From Chitinophaga oryzae (GTDB taxonomy: Bacteria; Bacteroidota; Bacteroidia; Chitinophagales; Chitinophagaceae): a stretch of 64,000 bases of DNA. Shown piece after piece: positions 16,420-25,922 of the stretch. The notes beneath the pieces are model-generated. The model was not told the origin of the DNA. It saw only the letters and a list, made by a program, of their open reading frames with translations, and ran no database searches. The translations under genes and the position numbers were made by a program. The DNA lies in assembly GCF_012516375.2 (NCBI RefSeq), contig NZ_CP051204.2, positions 5,208,001 through 5,272,000 on the forward strand, given 5' to 3'. Positions within the stretch are counted from its first letter, which is position 1. Each line of letters begins with the position of its first letter.

Positions 16420-18339
16420 ATGCTCAATTTAACTGCCATCAAAACACCCGGCGTTTATATAGACGAAGTGCCCAAGTTTCCGCCTTCCATTGCAGCGGTG
16501 GAAACAGCCATCCCGGCATTTATCGGGTATACGGAAAAAGCAGACATGCTGAGCCCCGGCGACCTGCTCAATACACCGACCCGCATCGGCTCCATCGCCG
16601 ATTACCAGCTGTATTTCGGCGGCGCCGCCAAACCTGTTGTCACCGAAGTACAACTCGACCTCAACAACCAGTTCTCCAGCGCCAAAGTTGACTACCAGTG
16701 GTTCCTCTATGATTCCCTGCGGCTGTTCTACGCCAACGGCGGAGGCGACTGCTACATCGTGTCCGTAGGCCTTTACACGGCCGGCGCACCGGTACAAAAC
16801 GATATCCAGAAAGGCATCGACGCCCTCGTTAAATACGATGAACCTACCATCCTCCTCTTCCCCGACGCCGCCACCCTCGCCGGCACCGCCCTCTACGACC
16901 TCCAGGTGTCTGCACTGAAACAGTGCGACGAACTGAAAGACCGCGTAGGCCTTTTCGACCTCAAAAGAAACGATGTCCAGGGCACCGAATTCCGCGATAA
17001 AATAGGTATCAACAACCTCAAATACGGGATGGCCTACACGCCGTGGGTACAGGTGGCGCTCGACAAAAACATCCTGTACGCCGATATGGTCGGCAAAATC
17101 AAAAAAGCCGGCGTGCTCATCGCCTCCCTCAAAAACTTTACGCCCGATACCAATGTGCAAAAAGTCATCGATGACCTGGACAACCTCGCGGCCGACAGCA
17201 AAAAAATCAGGCAGGAATTCACCACGCTCCTCGGCACAGACAGCCTGGACAGCCTCTTCAATAAAAAGGTCAACAAGTTCGTCCTCAGCGGCGCCGCCGC
17301 CGACCTGCAGGATGTTTTTAAATACCTGCTCGACATCGCCAACACCGTCAACACCCTCGACACTGCCGCCACGCTTAAAAATGCGGACATGGTGACGAAT
17401 CTGAAAAATACAGTGATCGCGCTCAAAGACCGCTACACCAACCTGATCAACTACCAGGCTGATCTGAAAGCGCTTCCCACCGCCGGATACACCACGCAAA
17501 CTTTTTCCGGCACCGCTACCGCCAACTGGGGCGGCGTACTGGGCGCCGCAGGCACCGCCAACAACGTGCTCACCGGTCCCACAGAAAAAGCAAAAATGCT
17601 CAGTGTCATCCCGCTGGTGCAAAATGAATTCTACGCCATCCAAAGCACCATACAGGCCGGCATCCTCGACGCCGCCTCCATCCTGGAGAAAGCGAAAAAC
17701 GATGCCCTCGCCGCCGGGTTCCCACTGTTCAAAAGCATCATCGCCGGTATCAACAACACCAGCATGGCACTGCCTCCCAGCGGATCCATCGCCGGCATAT
17801 ACGCACAGGTGGACAACGCCCGGGGCGTATGGAAAGCACCGGCCAACGTCAGCATCCTCGGCACACCGGACTTCATCTACTCCAACAGTGAACTCAATCA
17901 GCTCAACGTGGACGTAGTTTCCGGCAAGTCCATCAACGCCATCCGCGCGTTCACCGGCAAAGGCACCCTCGTATACGGCGCCCGTACCCTCGCCGGCAAC
18001 GACAACGAATGGCGCTATGTCAGCGTCAGACGCTTCTTCAACATGGTGGAAGAAAGCACCAAAAAGGCCACCCTGCAGTTTGTGTTCGAACCTAACGATG
18101 CCAATACCTGGGTAAGGGTGCAGGCCATGATCGAGAATTTCCTGCTCACCCTCTGGCGCCAGGGAGCCCTGCAAGGCGCTACACCCGACAAGGCATTTTA
18201 TGTGGCTGTAGGTCTCGGCAAAACCATGACCGCCCAGGACATCCTCAACGGCTTCATGATCGTCGAAATAGGTATGGCCGCTGTAAGGCCCGCGGAATTT
18301 ATCATCCTGCGCTTCTCCCATATCCTGCCACAGGCTTAA
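16420..18339 (+). CDS. Contractile tail sheath protein (Pvc2-4/Afp2-4-like)
   Basis: 639 aa. The N-terminal strand KTPGVYIDEVPKFPPSIAAV and the entry AIPAFIGYTEKA are typical of phage-tail-like sheaths. The C-terminal handshake domain is well conserved (LQFVFEPNDANTWVRVQAMI; FLLTLWRQGALQGATPDKAF; GFMIVEIGMAAVRPAEFIIL). It polymerises around the inner tube in the extended state and contracts to drive the tube into a target. A long insertion (about residues 210-460, rich in Asp/Asn/Lys helices) would decorate the outside. Only one sheath gene is present, whereas AFP and PVC have three. Confidence 0.95.
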   Translation: MLNLTAIKTPGVYIDEVPKFPPSIAAVETAIPAFIGYTEKADMLSPGDLLNTPTRIGSIADYQLYFGGAAKPVVTEVQLDLNNQFSSAKVDYQWFLYDSLRLFYANGGGDCYIVSVGLYTAGAPVQNDIQKGIDALVKYDEPTILLFPDAATLAGTALYDLQVSALKQCDELKDRVGLFDLKRNDVQGTEFRDKIGINNLKYGMAYTPWVQVALDKNILYADMVGKIKKAGVLIASLKNFTPDTNVQKVIDDLDNLAADSKKIRQEFTTLLGTDSLDSLFNKKVNKFVLSGAAADLQDVFKYLLDIANTVNTLDTAATLKNADMVTNLKNTVIALKDRYTNLINYQADLKALPTAGYTTQTFSGTATANWGGVLGAAGTANNVLTGPTEKAKMLSVIPLVQNEFYAIQSTIQAGILDAASILEKAKNDALAAGFPLFKSIIAGINNTSMALPPSGSIAGIYAQVDNARGVWKAPANVSILGTPDFIYSNSELNQLNVDVVSGKSINAIRAFTGKGTLVYGARTLAGNDNEWRYVSVRRFFNMVEESTKKATLQFVFEPNDANTWVRVQAMIENFLLTLWRQGALQGATPDKAFYVAVGLGKTMTAQDILNGFMIVEIGMAAVRPAEFIILRFSHILPQA

Positions 18340-18370
18340 TCCATCTTTTCACCAATAAAACCTAATCAAA

Positions 18371-18802
18371 ATGGCTGAATATCCAATTCCTAAATTTCAT
18401 TTTGAAGTCAAATGGGGAGATACCACCATCGGCTTCACAGAAGTAACAGGCCTCGACAGACAGGTGGATGTCATCGAATACCGCGAAGGACAAAGCAAAG
18501 ACTATAACAAGGTGAAAATGCCGGGCCTGCAGAAAAGCAGCAACATCACCATGAAACGCGGCACCTTCCCCAATAAAACCGAATACTTCGACTGGTTCAA
18601 GGAAGTCAACAACCTCGGCAAAATAGAACGGCGCACCATCACCATCAAACTGCTGAATGAAGTGCATCAGCCGGTATTCACCTGGTCCGTGCTCAACGCC
18701 TTCCCGGTGAAAGTACAGGCCAGCGACCTGAAAGCAGATGCCAACGAAGTGGCGGTAGAAACAATAGAAATCGCACACGAAGGCATCAGCCTGGTCAAAT
18801 AA
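18371..18802 (+). CDS. Inner tube protein 1 (gp19-like; Pvc1-type)
   Basis: 143 aa, T4 gp19/Hcp-like tube family. It opens YPIPKFHFEVKWGDTTIGFTEVTGLD, then has the turn VIEYREGQ, MKRGTFPNKTEYFDWFKEVN, and the closing WSVLNAFPVKVQASDLKADANE with VAVETIEIAHEG. Hexamers stack into the tube that carries cargo. It is the typical main-tube form and lies 31 bases after the sheath gene. Confidence 0.93.
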   Translation: MAEYPIPKFHFEVKWGDTTIGFTEVTGLDRQVDVIEYREGQSKDYNKVKMPGLQKSSNITMKRGTFPNKTEYFDWFKEVNNLGKIERRTITIKLLNEVHQPVFTWSVLNAFPVKVQASDLKADANEVAVETIEIAHEGISLVK

Positions 18803-18836
18803 CCAAATTTAAAAATCCATAAATATCAAAATTTTT

Positions 18837-19280
18837 ATGCCTGGTTACTACCCGCCGGTAGGGTTCCACTTCAAAGTGGAATTTACCGGCCTCGGCAAAA
18901 GTGATAACGACACCCGCTTCCAGGCCGTCACCGGTCTCACGGTGGAATATGAAACCGAAACGGTCAAGGAAGGCGGCGAAAACAGGTTTGAACATACCCT
19001 GCCGGTCAGGACAAAATACCCCGACCTCACCCTCAAAAGGGGCATGCTGCTGACAGACTCGAAAATATTCGAATGGTGCATGAAAGCTTTTCAGGACAGG
19101 GAATTCACCCCTTCAGACATCGTCATCACCCTGCTCAACAACGAGCATGAGCCGATCCGTACCTGGAACATTTCGCAGGCCTGGCCTAAAAAATGGTCCA
19201 TTACGGAACTGAACGCAGAAACCAGTTCCATCGTAGTCGAAAGCCTGGACCTCCGGTACCGGTTTTTTACTGTCAGTTAA
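18837..19280 (+). CDS. Inner tube protein 2 (gp19-like; Pvc5-type)
   Basis: 147 aa, a paralogue of the previous gene: PVGFHFKVEFTGLG, FQAVTGLTVEYE, LKRGMLLTDSKIFEWCMKAF, WNISQAWPKKWSITELNAE, IVVESLDLRYRFF. In AFP/PVC a second tube protein forms the first rings on the baseplate side and adapts the main tube to the hub. An analogous initiator role here is inference from gene order. Confidence 0.92.
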   Translation: MPGYYPPVGFHFKVEFTGLGKSDNDTRFQAVTGLTVEYETETVKEGGENRFEHTLPVRTKYPDLTLKRGMLLTDSKIFEWCMKAFQDREFTPSDIVITLLNNEHEPIRTWNISQAWPKKWSITELNAETSSIVVESLDLRYRFFTVS

Positions 19281-19291
19281 AAAATACTGCT

Positions 19292-19486
19292 ATGCCCATC
19301 CAGATAAGGGAACTACATATCCGGGTGGTGGTCAACGCCGCCGAAAGCCCGCCAGGCAGCACCCCTAACACCGGTGGCGGCAATCAGCCACCACCGGCAG
19401 ACAAGGCAGATGCCGACAAAGACCTGATCATCGCCGAATGCGTAGAGCAGGTAATGGCGGTGCTGCGTGACAAACTGGAAAAATAA
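19292..19486 (+). CDS. DUF5908 family small protein (Pvc6-like)
   Basis: 64 aa from the ATG at 19292, 11 bases after the previous stop. An in-frame start at 19193 lies inside the upstream gene and is not credible. The opening MPIQIRELHIRVVVNAA is the DUF5908 signature found only next to eCIS tube genes. The centre is low-complexity (SPPGSTPNTGGGNQPPPADK) and the C-terminus a short helix (LIIAECVEQVMAVLRDKLEK). Function unknown. The constant position between the tube and LysM genes suggests a tube or baseplate assembly role. Confidence 0.85.
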   Translation: MPIQIRELHIRVVVNAAESPPGSTPNTGGGNQPPPADKADADKDLIIAECVEQVMAVLRDKLEK

Positions 19487-19509
19487 CCCCGTCTAAAAAC
19501 AATAACCCC

Positions 19510-20196
19510 ATGAGCGTTGATAAAGGAAAACTGGAGAAAGTAAAGATCATCGCATACAAAAAACCTGAAATGGACGACGCGTCCAAAACAGGAGACTTCG
19601 ATGCGTTCATCAACCCCGAAAGCTACCAGTTAAACTACAAAATCGAATACGCCGAAGGACAGGGACAAGGCACCAGCGGCAAACAACAGAAGTTCAAAGC
19701 CATCGCACCCGACGAACTGGCGCTCGAACTGCTGTTCGACTCCACCGGCATCGCCGATGAACAGCCCCGCGCCGATATATGGGACGATATCAAAAAGTTC
19801 AAAAAACTGCTGACAGACTATGAAGGGGATGCGCACGAGCCACGGCACTTCCGCGTAATATGGGGGCCCATGGCCTTTGCAGGCAGGCTCACCTCCCTTA
19901 ACATCAACTTCAAACTGTTCAAACCCGATGGCCGCCCCATCCGCGCGCTGGCCAAGGTAACGTTCAAAAGCAGCATCGACGACAAAAAACGCGTGGCCAA
20001 AGAAGATCCGCTGTCACCGGACCTGACGCACCAGCGCACCGTGGCCAACGGCGATCATCTGTCACTCATGAGCTTCCGCCAGTACGAAGACCCGGCATAT
20101 TACTTTCAACTGGCCCGCGCCAACAACCTCACCAATTTCAGGAAACTGACACCTGGTACCGTTATTAACTTTTTACCACTGGAAGATGCCCGATAA
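19510..20196 (+). CDS. CIS tube/hub protein with LysM-like C-terminus (Pvc7-like)
   Basis: 228 aa. The CIS_tube core shows FDAFINPESYQLNYKIEYAE, LALELLFDSTGIAD and PRHFRVIWGPMAFAGRLTSL. The C-terminal part reads as a LysM-like module (NGDHLSLMSFRQYEDPAYYF, ARANNLTNFRKLTPGTVINF). In PVC this protein links the initiating tube ring to the spike hub. Its last 11 bases overlap the start of the spike gene, so the two are likely translated together. Confidence 0.9.
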   Translation: MSVDKGKLEKVKIIAYKKPEMDDASKTGDFDAFINPESYQLNYKIEYAEGQGQGTSGKQQKFKAIAPDELALELLFDSTGIADEQPRADIWDDIKKFKKLLTDYEGDAHEPRHFRVIWGPMAFAGRLTSLNINFKLFKPDGRPIRALAKVTFKSSIDDKKRVAKEDPLSPDLTHQRTVANGDHLSLMSFRQYEDPAYYFQLARANNLTNFRKLTPGTVINFLPLEDAR

Positions 20197-21910
20197 CCGC
20201 GACATACAAACCAACGGAACACCCTCTGTGACCACCGTCACCGTCCTCTCCGGCGGCCAGGAAGTGCCACGCTCCTACCCGATCGCCTCGGTGATGGTCA
20301 ACAAGGAAGTGAACCGCATCCCCGCCGCCACGCTGATTTACCAGGACGGAGAAGCCTCGAAACAAACATTCGCCCTTTCCGACACCGACCTCTTTATTCC
20401 GGGTAAAGAAATAGAAATCAAAACCGGCTACGGCGGTAAAGACGAAACCATCTTCAAAGGCGTGGTAATACGCAACAGCATCAAAGTGCGCAAAAACATC
20501 TCCCTCCTCACCATCGAATGCAGGGACAAAGTATTTGCCGCCTCTGTCACCCCGCAGGAGAAATACTACAAAGACCAGAAAGACAAAGAGATCATGGAAG
20601 ATATCCTCTCTGCCTGGGATATGCAGAAAACCGTGGATGCCACCAGCTATAAACATCCCGGACTGGTACAGTACCATCTGAGCGACTGGGACTTCCTGGT
20701 GGAAAGAGCCACCGCCAACGGCCTGCTGGTGGTAATAGACGATGGGAAAGCCACCATCAAGGCGCCGGACTTGCAACAGCAACCGGTGGAAACAGTCCAG
20801 TACGGCTCTTCCCTGCTGGAACTGGACCTGGAAATGGATGCACGCACCCAGCCGCCGGGACTTAAAAGTTATCTGTGGGACTATTCCGGTCAACAGCTCA
20901 CCTCCGTGGAAGCAAAAGAACCCTCCGGCAACCTGGGTGGCAACATCAACGGGAAAGACCTTGCTGCCAGCATCAAAACCAAAGACACGGAACTGAAATT
21001 CAATAACAGGATCAACAGCGCGGAACTGCAGCCTGCCGCCGACGGACTGCTGCAACATGCCCGGCTGTCACGGATCACCGGCCGCGCCAACTTCCAGGGC
21101 ACGCCGAAAATAAAACCCGGTAACATCGTGGCGCTCAAAGGCGTGGGTAAACGCTTTGAAGGCAACGCCTTCGTCTCCGGCGTCCGCCACCAGATCGTGA
21201 AAGGCAACTGGACCACCGATATACAAATCGGCTTTCAGCAACCGGTCCCCCCCGGCGTACAAGCCGCAGCATCCCGCATCACAGCATTACAGGTGGGCAT
21301 CGTTACACAACTGGAAAATGATCCGGAAGGAGAAGACCGTATTAAAGTCACCCTCCCTTTCATCAACAGTAAAGAAGAAGGAGTATGGGCCCGCGTCAGT
21401 ACGCTCGATGCCGGCAAAGAAAGGGGCGCTTTTTTCCGGCCGGAGAAAAACGATGAAGTGCTCGTCAGCTTCATCGACGGCGACCCCAACTACCCTGTGG
21501 TACTCGGAGGGCTGAACAGCAGCGCATTACCCGCGCCGCTGAAAGCCGCCGACGCCAACGACGAAAAAGGATTTGTCACCCGCAGCAAAATGAAAATGAT
21601 TTTCAACGACCAGAAAAAAAGCTTCCAGCTCGATACCCCCGCAGGAAAGAAATTCCTGGTATCGGAAGATGCAGATGTGCTGCAACTCGAAGATGAACAT
21701 GGTAATAAAATCACGATGAACAGCAGCGGCATCAGTATAGAAAGCCCCAAAGACATCACCATCAAAGCTACCGGCGCCATGACCGTCGAGGGAAAAACAG
21801 CCGACGTAAAAGCCACGATGGGTTTTAAAGCCGATGGCGGCGGTGGTTGCGAACTGGCGGCCGGCAACGGTATGACAAGCGTCAAAGGAGGACTGGTAAA
21901 AATAAACTGA
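20186..21910 (+). CDS. VgrG-like central spike protein (Pvc8-like)
   Basis: 574 aa. Residues 1 to about 360 are the gp27-like hub (PRSYPIASVMVNKEVNRIPA; VVIRNSIKVRKNISLLTIEC; LSDWDFLVERATANGLLVVI). An OB-fold gp5-like domain follows at about 365-455 (LQVGIVTQLENDPEGEDRIK; VSFIDGDPNYPVVLGGLNSS). The C-terminus (about 485-574) has beta-helix needle repeats (KITMNSSGISIESPKDITIK). No effector domain is fused. Three copies form the piercing spike, tipped by the PAAR protein from 14730. Two Pro-Pro segments between hub and OB domain look like a linker. Confidence 0.94.
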   Translation: MPDNRDIQTNGTPSVTTVTVLSGGQEVPRSYPIASVMVNKEVNRIPAATLIYQDGEASKQTFALSDTDLFIPGKEIEIKTGYGGKDETIFKGVVIRNSIKVRKNISLLTIECRDKVFAASVTPQEKYYKDQKDKEIMEDILSAWDMQKTVDATSYKHPGLVQYHLSDWDFLVERATANGLLVVIDDGKATIKAPDLQQQPVETVQYGSSLLELDLEMDARTQPPGLKSYLWDYSGQQLTSVEAKEPSGNLGGNINGKDLAASIKTKDTELKFNNRINSAELQPAADGLLQHARLSRITGRANFQGTPKIKPGNIVALKGVGKRFEGNAFVSGVRHQIVKGNWTTDIQIGFQQPVPPGVQAAASRITALQVGIVTQLENDPEGEDRIKVTLPFINSKEEGVWARVSTLDAGKERGAFFRPEKNDEVLVSFIDGDPNYPVVLGGLNSSALPAPLKAADANDEKGFVTRSKMKMIFNDQKKSFQLDTPAGKKFLVSEDADVLQLEDEHGNKITMNSSGISIESPKDITIKATGAMTVEGKTADVKATMGFKADGGGGCELAAGNGMTSVKGGLVKIN

Positions 21911-21917
21911 TAACCCC

Positions 21918-22364
21918 ATGGATAACAACAGCTTTCTGGGCAGAGGCTGGAGCTTCCCGCCCGCCTTCAATAAATACGGCACCGTGGCCATGCTGAAAGA
22001 TGTGGAAGACATCTACAGCAGCCTGCATATACTGCTCACCACCGCCACCGGCGAACGGATCATGCAGCCCCGCTACGGATGCGACATGCAGGAATTCGTA
22101 TTTGAACCGATGGACACCGGGCAAAAAACACTGATGCTCGAAAAAGTGGAAACAGCCATCCTCTTCTACGAGCCCCGCATCAAACTGGAGAACCTCGAAA
22201 TTGACGGCAGCAACGAATGGCAGGGCGTCGTGTATATCAAAATAGATTTTATCGTGAAAACATCCAATTCACGGTTTAACTATGTCTTCCCCTTCTATAT
22301 CAAAGAAGGAACGGAAATACCGAACTTTTTATACACCGCCCCCAATATCACTGATACTTTGTAA
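21918..22364 (+). CDS. gp25-like baseplate wedge protein (Pvc9-like)
   Basis: 148 aa. The gp25/GPW family shows GRGWSFPP, LKDVEDIYSSLHILLTTATG, the lysozyme-like conserved turn ERIMQPRYGCDMQEFVFEP and the C-terminal strand YIKIDFIVKTSNSRFNYVFP. It joins the sheath to the baseplate wedge and starts sheath assembly. It lies 7 bases after the spike gene. Confidence 0.93.
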   Translation: MDNNSFLGRGWSFPPAFNKYGTVAMLKDVEDIYSSLHILLTTATGERIMQPRYGCDMQEFVFEPMDTGQKTLMLEKVETAILFYEPRIKLENLEIDGSNEWQGVVYIKIDFIVKTSNSRFNYVFPFYIKEGTEIPNFLYTAPNITDTL

Positions 22365-22373
22365 ACCACTATT

Positions 22374-25300
22374 ATGTCACAGGATTGCCCGTTGGTATTG
22401 GACCCCTTATTTGTGCCGGGAAGCGGCACCTCTCAGCAGGACAGGCAGCTGCCTGCCCTCGACCCTGCCTATGCCCCGGTGGATGAACACAGCATCGCAG
22501 ACCATCTCGTGTTCACCCAAAAACTGTCCGCTTTCCTGCTGTTCATCAACAACGACAACAACAGCGACGGCACCACCTGGGAGAGCTTCTTTAACAAAGA
22601 CATCTCCACCCAGCTTTCGCTGATCGTTACCCAGCAGACCAGCGACTTCGCCGATACCCTCAAAAAATTCCTGCTGCCCCTGCAGGAAGGCACCGCCACC
22701 CTTGCACAAGCCAAAAATTACTATGGTAAAATATTCAGCGCTCTCTTTTCCCTCGCCTGGCAGATAGAAAAAATGCGGGACCAGCTGCCGGATACCCTGC
22801 TGCTGAAAGCAGTGGTACAGTCACTGATCACCACCCGCCTCAAAGACCAGCTTAAAAAGTTGCTGGCCTACTACAATAAAGCGGTCACCGACGGGCTGAT
22901 CAACCCTAACGCCAATATCTATACGACCATCTTCGGCGCCGCAACGGAAGATGCGGACATCGCGGCCGGACACAGCTATCCGGCCACCTGGAACAGCGCC
23001 ATCACAGTAGATCCGGACATCTACAGCCCGGCCGTCACCAAAATCAAAAAGCTGTACTTCGCCGCCAACCACAATTTCTTCAAAAGCGCGATCGATGTCT
23101 TTATCAAAGCCATCGTTAAAATAACCGCCGCGGCAGCACAGGAGCTGCAGGACACCCTCGGCCGGTGGGACAGCCACGAACCGCATAATGCGCTGTTCCT
23201 GGCCTTCCTGAAACTGCTGCAGTTTTCCCGCACGCAGCTCAACGAGCTCACACAAAGGCATCTCGAACTCTACTACCAGGAGATCCTGCGCCTCCGGAAG
23301 AAACAACCCGTGCCCGACAAAGCGTTTATGACTTTTACCCTGGCCCGGTTCACGGAAGAACACCTGCTGCCCACAGGCACCCAACTGAAAGCGGGGAAAT
23401 TCCCCGATGGCAGCGATGCCTTTTATGCCACCGACGTGGACCTGGCAATCAACACCGCCACCATCAGCGACATCCGCAGCGTATATGTTTGTCCCACAGA
23501 AGATGCAGACCCGGCCATTTCGAAAGACCGCGTATATGCGTCACCGCAGCCTGCCAGCAAAGACGGCGCAGGCCAGCCTTTCGACGAACCGCTGACGCCC
23601 TGGCATCCTTTCGCGGGAAAAACACTGGCAGACTATACCAAAGTACAACGGGTAAACATGCCGGCCGCCGCTATAGGGTTTGCTTTTGCCTCCCACTATC
23701 TCTTTCTGCGGGAAGGCAACCGTACCATCACCGTCAACGTCGCTACCAGCAGCCCTGTCACCAGCCTTAACGCAGCCGATTTTACCGCCGCCGTGACCAC
23801 CGCCGCCGGCTGGACACCCGTTACCATCACCGGACTGGCGGCTGTGCCCACAGGCGGGTTCGTACTCACCTGCACCATGGCATCCACCCTCCCCGGCACC
23901 GTGCCTTTCAGTAAAACGGTTCACAAAGCGGCTTACGACACCAACGCCCCCGTACTGCGCATCCTGCTCAGTGACGACACCAGCAGGGCGTCCGCATGGG
24001 CAAAGCTGAAAAACACCGTCATCACCGGGTATACGCTCACTGTCAGCGTAGACAAAGTGAAAAATATCCACGTGCAGACAGACACCGGCGTCATGGACCC
24101 GTCCAAACCATTCCTGCCCTTCAGCGCAGTACCCGTACCCGGTGCCATGCTCCTGGTAGGCTGTGATGAGATCTTCCAGAAAAACAACGCGCGCGTGACG
24201 CCCATGTTCATGTGGAAACAAGACACAGAACACGATTTCGGCGATTCTCCGCAACTGTACATCCTGCGGCATAACGACGGATGGAAAATCATCCGCTACC
24301 CGCTCGATATCTTCGACGCAGACATCGACGGGATGCTGCACAATAAACCAAGAGAACATTTTTACATCGACGATAAAACCCAAATAGCACCGGTTTACAG
24401 TAACCTGAATACACCTTACTCTCCTGCCAGCGTCACCGGGTTCGTACGGTACAATCTTACCAACGACCTCGGTTACCAGACCAGCCTGGCCCAACGCATG
24501 AACTACCTCACCAGGGCCGCCAAGGGACTCAGTCTCTCCGGCGTGGCTACAGGGTTGTTTACACCGCCTACCCTGCAGGAGATATACCTGCAGTATGTAG
24601 CCGATACACAAACAGAAGCTACGCTCTTCCACGTATATCCGTTCGGAGAGAAAAAGACCGCTGTCGGTCAGCACCTGCTGCCGCAATTCCTCCACGACAC
24701 TACCAGTAATACCCCCAGCCTGGCGGAATGCTATCTTGGCTTGCAGCACTTCACACCGCCCAGGCAGGTGACGCTGCTGTTCCAGATCGATGAAAGCACC
24801 GCCAACCCGCTGGTGAGCAAACCGGACCACCAGGTGAAGTGGCATTATCTCAAAGGCGATGAGTGGGTCCCGTTCAACAGTGCAGCGGTGGCGGATGGCA
24901 CCGATAACCTCATCCGCAGCGGCATCATCGCCTTTAACATACCCCGCGACGCCAGCCTGGACCACCACCTCATGCCCGATCAGCAATACTGGCTGAAAGC
25001 CACCATCGCGGAGGCTGATGAGGCTGTCTGCAAAACCGTGTCTATCGTTACGCAGGCGGTATCCGCCACCTTTGTACCGGGCGCCGTACCCTCGCAAACG
25101 CTCGCCTCCCCTTTGCCCGCCGGCACCATTGCCAAACTGGCCACACCGCAACCGGAGATCAAAACGGTCATACAGCCGTTCTCCTCTTTCGGCGGCACGC
25201 CGCAGGAATCGGACACACAGTTTTATATCCGTTGCAGCGAACAGCTGCGGCACAAAGGACGCAGCGTCAACAAATGGGATTACGAACACCTGGTGTTACA

Positions 25301-25904
25301 GCAGTTTCCTAACCTCTACCGCGCCAGATGTATCCCGCATACCCGCTTCGAAAACGGCATCTACAACGAAATGGCGCCGGGGCATGTGACCGTGATAACG
25401 ATCCCTTCGCTGCTGCAGCGCAACGGGATCGACCCGCTCCGCCCTTTCACCTACATGAGCGATCTGCAACAGGTGAAAGAATACCTGCTGAAACTGGTGT
25501 CTCCCTTTGTACGCCTGCACGTCTGCAATCCGGACTACGAACAGGTACGGGTGGAAGCCAAAGTGTGTTTCTTCCCGCAATACGACGAAACACTGTTTAC
25601 CCACCAGCTGCAGGAAGAAATCACACGCTTCCTTGCACCATGGGCTTATACCGAAGGAGCAGACCTGCGGTTTGAAAACAGGATCACCAACGCGATGATC
25701 GTCAACTTCATGGAAAAAAGATACTATGTCGACTATGTGACAGACGTCAGGCTCTATCATGCCGGCATACTCAAAGATATTATCACGCCCGACCGGCAAT
25801 CGGCCATCATTGTACCGGTAAAGGCGACCGATCACGTGATCACCCCCATCCCCGCCATGGCAGCCGCTACGGTTGACAACGGGGAAGACTGCGGGTGCGC
25901 ATAA
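22374..25904 (+). CDS. Large baseplate J-like wedge protein (Pvc11-like)
   Basis: 1176 aa. The baseplate J-like signature lies near residues 940-1000 (FGGTPQESDTQFYIRCSEQL; VNKWDYEHLVLQQFPNLYRA), followed by a C-terminal wedge domain (VEAKVCFFPQYDETLFTHQL; TRFLAPWAYTEGADLRFENR). A helical N-terminus and a long beta-rich middle precede these. It is the main wedge subunit that holds gp25 and triggers contraction. It ends NGEDCGCA, a CxC pair that pairs in style with Cys clusters in the next protein. It is about the size expected for Bacteroidetes eCIS. Confidence 0.9.
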   Translation: MSQDCPLVLDPLFVPGSGTSQQDRQLPALDPAYAPVDEHSIADHLVFTQKLSAFLLFINNDNNSDGTTWESFFNKDISTQLSLIVTQQTSDFADTLKKFLLPLQEGTATLAQAKNYYGKIFSALFSLAWQIEKMRDQLPDTLLLKAVVQSLITTRLKDQLKKLLAYYNKAVTDGLINPNANIYTTIFGAATEDADIAAGHSYPATWNSAITVDPDIYSPAVTKIKKLYFAANHNFFKSAIDVFIKAIVKITAAAAQELQDTLGRWDSHEPHNALFLAFLKLLQFSRTQLNELTQRHLELYYQEILRLRKKQPVPDKAFMTFTLARFTEEHLLPTGTQLKAGKFPDGSDAFYATDVDLAINTATISDIRSVYVCPTEDADPAISKDRVYASPQPASKDGAGQPFDEPLTPWHPFAGKTLADYTKVQRVNMPAAAIGFAFASHYLFLREGNRTITVNVATSSPVTSLNAADFTAAVTTAAGWTPVTITGLAAVPTGGFVLTCTMASTLPGTVPFSKTVHKAAYDTNAPVLRILLSDDTSRASAWAKLKNTVITGYTLTVSVDKVKNIHVQTDTGVMDPSKPFLPFSAVPVPGAMLLVGCDEIFQKNNARVTPMFMWKQDTEHDFGDSPQLYILRHNDGWKIIRYPLDIFDADIDGMLHNKPREHFYIDDKTQIAPVYSNLNTPYSPASVTGFVRYNLTNDLGYQTSLAQRMNYLTRAAKGLSLSGVATGLFTPPTLQEIYLQYVADTQTEATLFHVYPFGEKKTAVGQHLLPQFLHDTTSNTPSLAECYLGLQHFTPPRQVTLLFQIDESTANPLVSKPDHQVKWHYLKGDEWVPFNSAAVADGTDNLIRSGIIAFNIPRDASLDHHLMPDQQYWLKATIAEADEAVCKTVSIVTQAVSATFVPGAVPSQTLASPLPAGTIAKLATPQPEIKTVIQPFSSFGGTPQESDTQFYIRCSEQLRHKGRSVNKWDYEHLVLQQFPNLYRARCIPHTRFENGIYNEMAPGHVTVITIPSLLQRNGIDPLRPFTYMSDLQQVKEYLLKLVSPFVRLHVCNPDYEQVRVEAKVCFFPQYDETLFTHQLQEEITRFLAPWAYTEGADLRFENRITNAMIVNFMEKRYYVDYVTDVRLYHAGILKDIITPDRQSAIIVPVKATDHVITPIPAMAAATVDNGEDCGCA

Positions 25905-25922
25905 AGCACAAGTCATTGTATC

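Noticed and set aside
16429..18321. A 630-codon open frame on the minus strand, opposite the sheath gene
   Set aside because: The product is Gly/Val/Ala-rich with no family features. It is a mirror of the biased codons of the sheath gene. Similar long antisense frames opposite other genes (for example 23541-25289 and 34687-36291) were dropped for the same reason.
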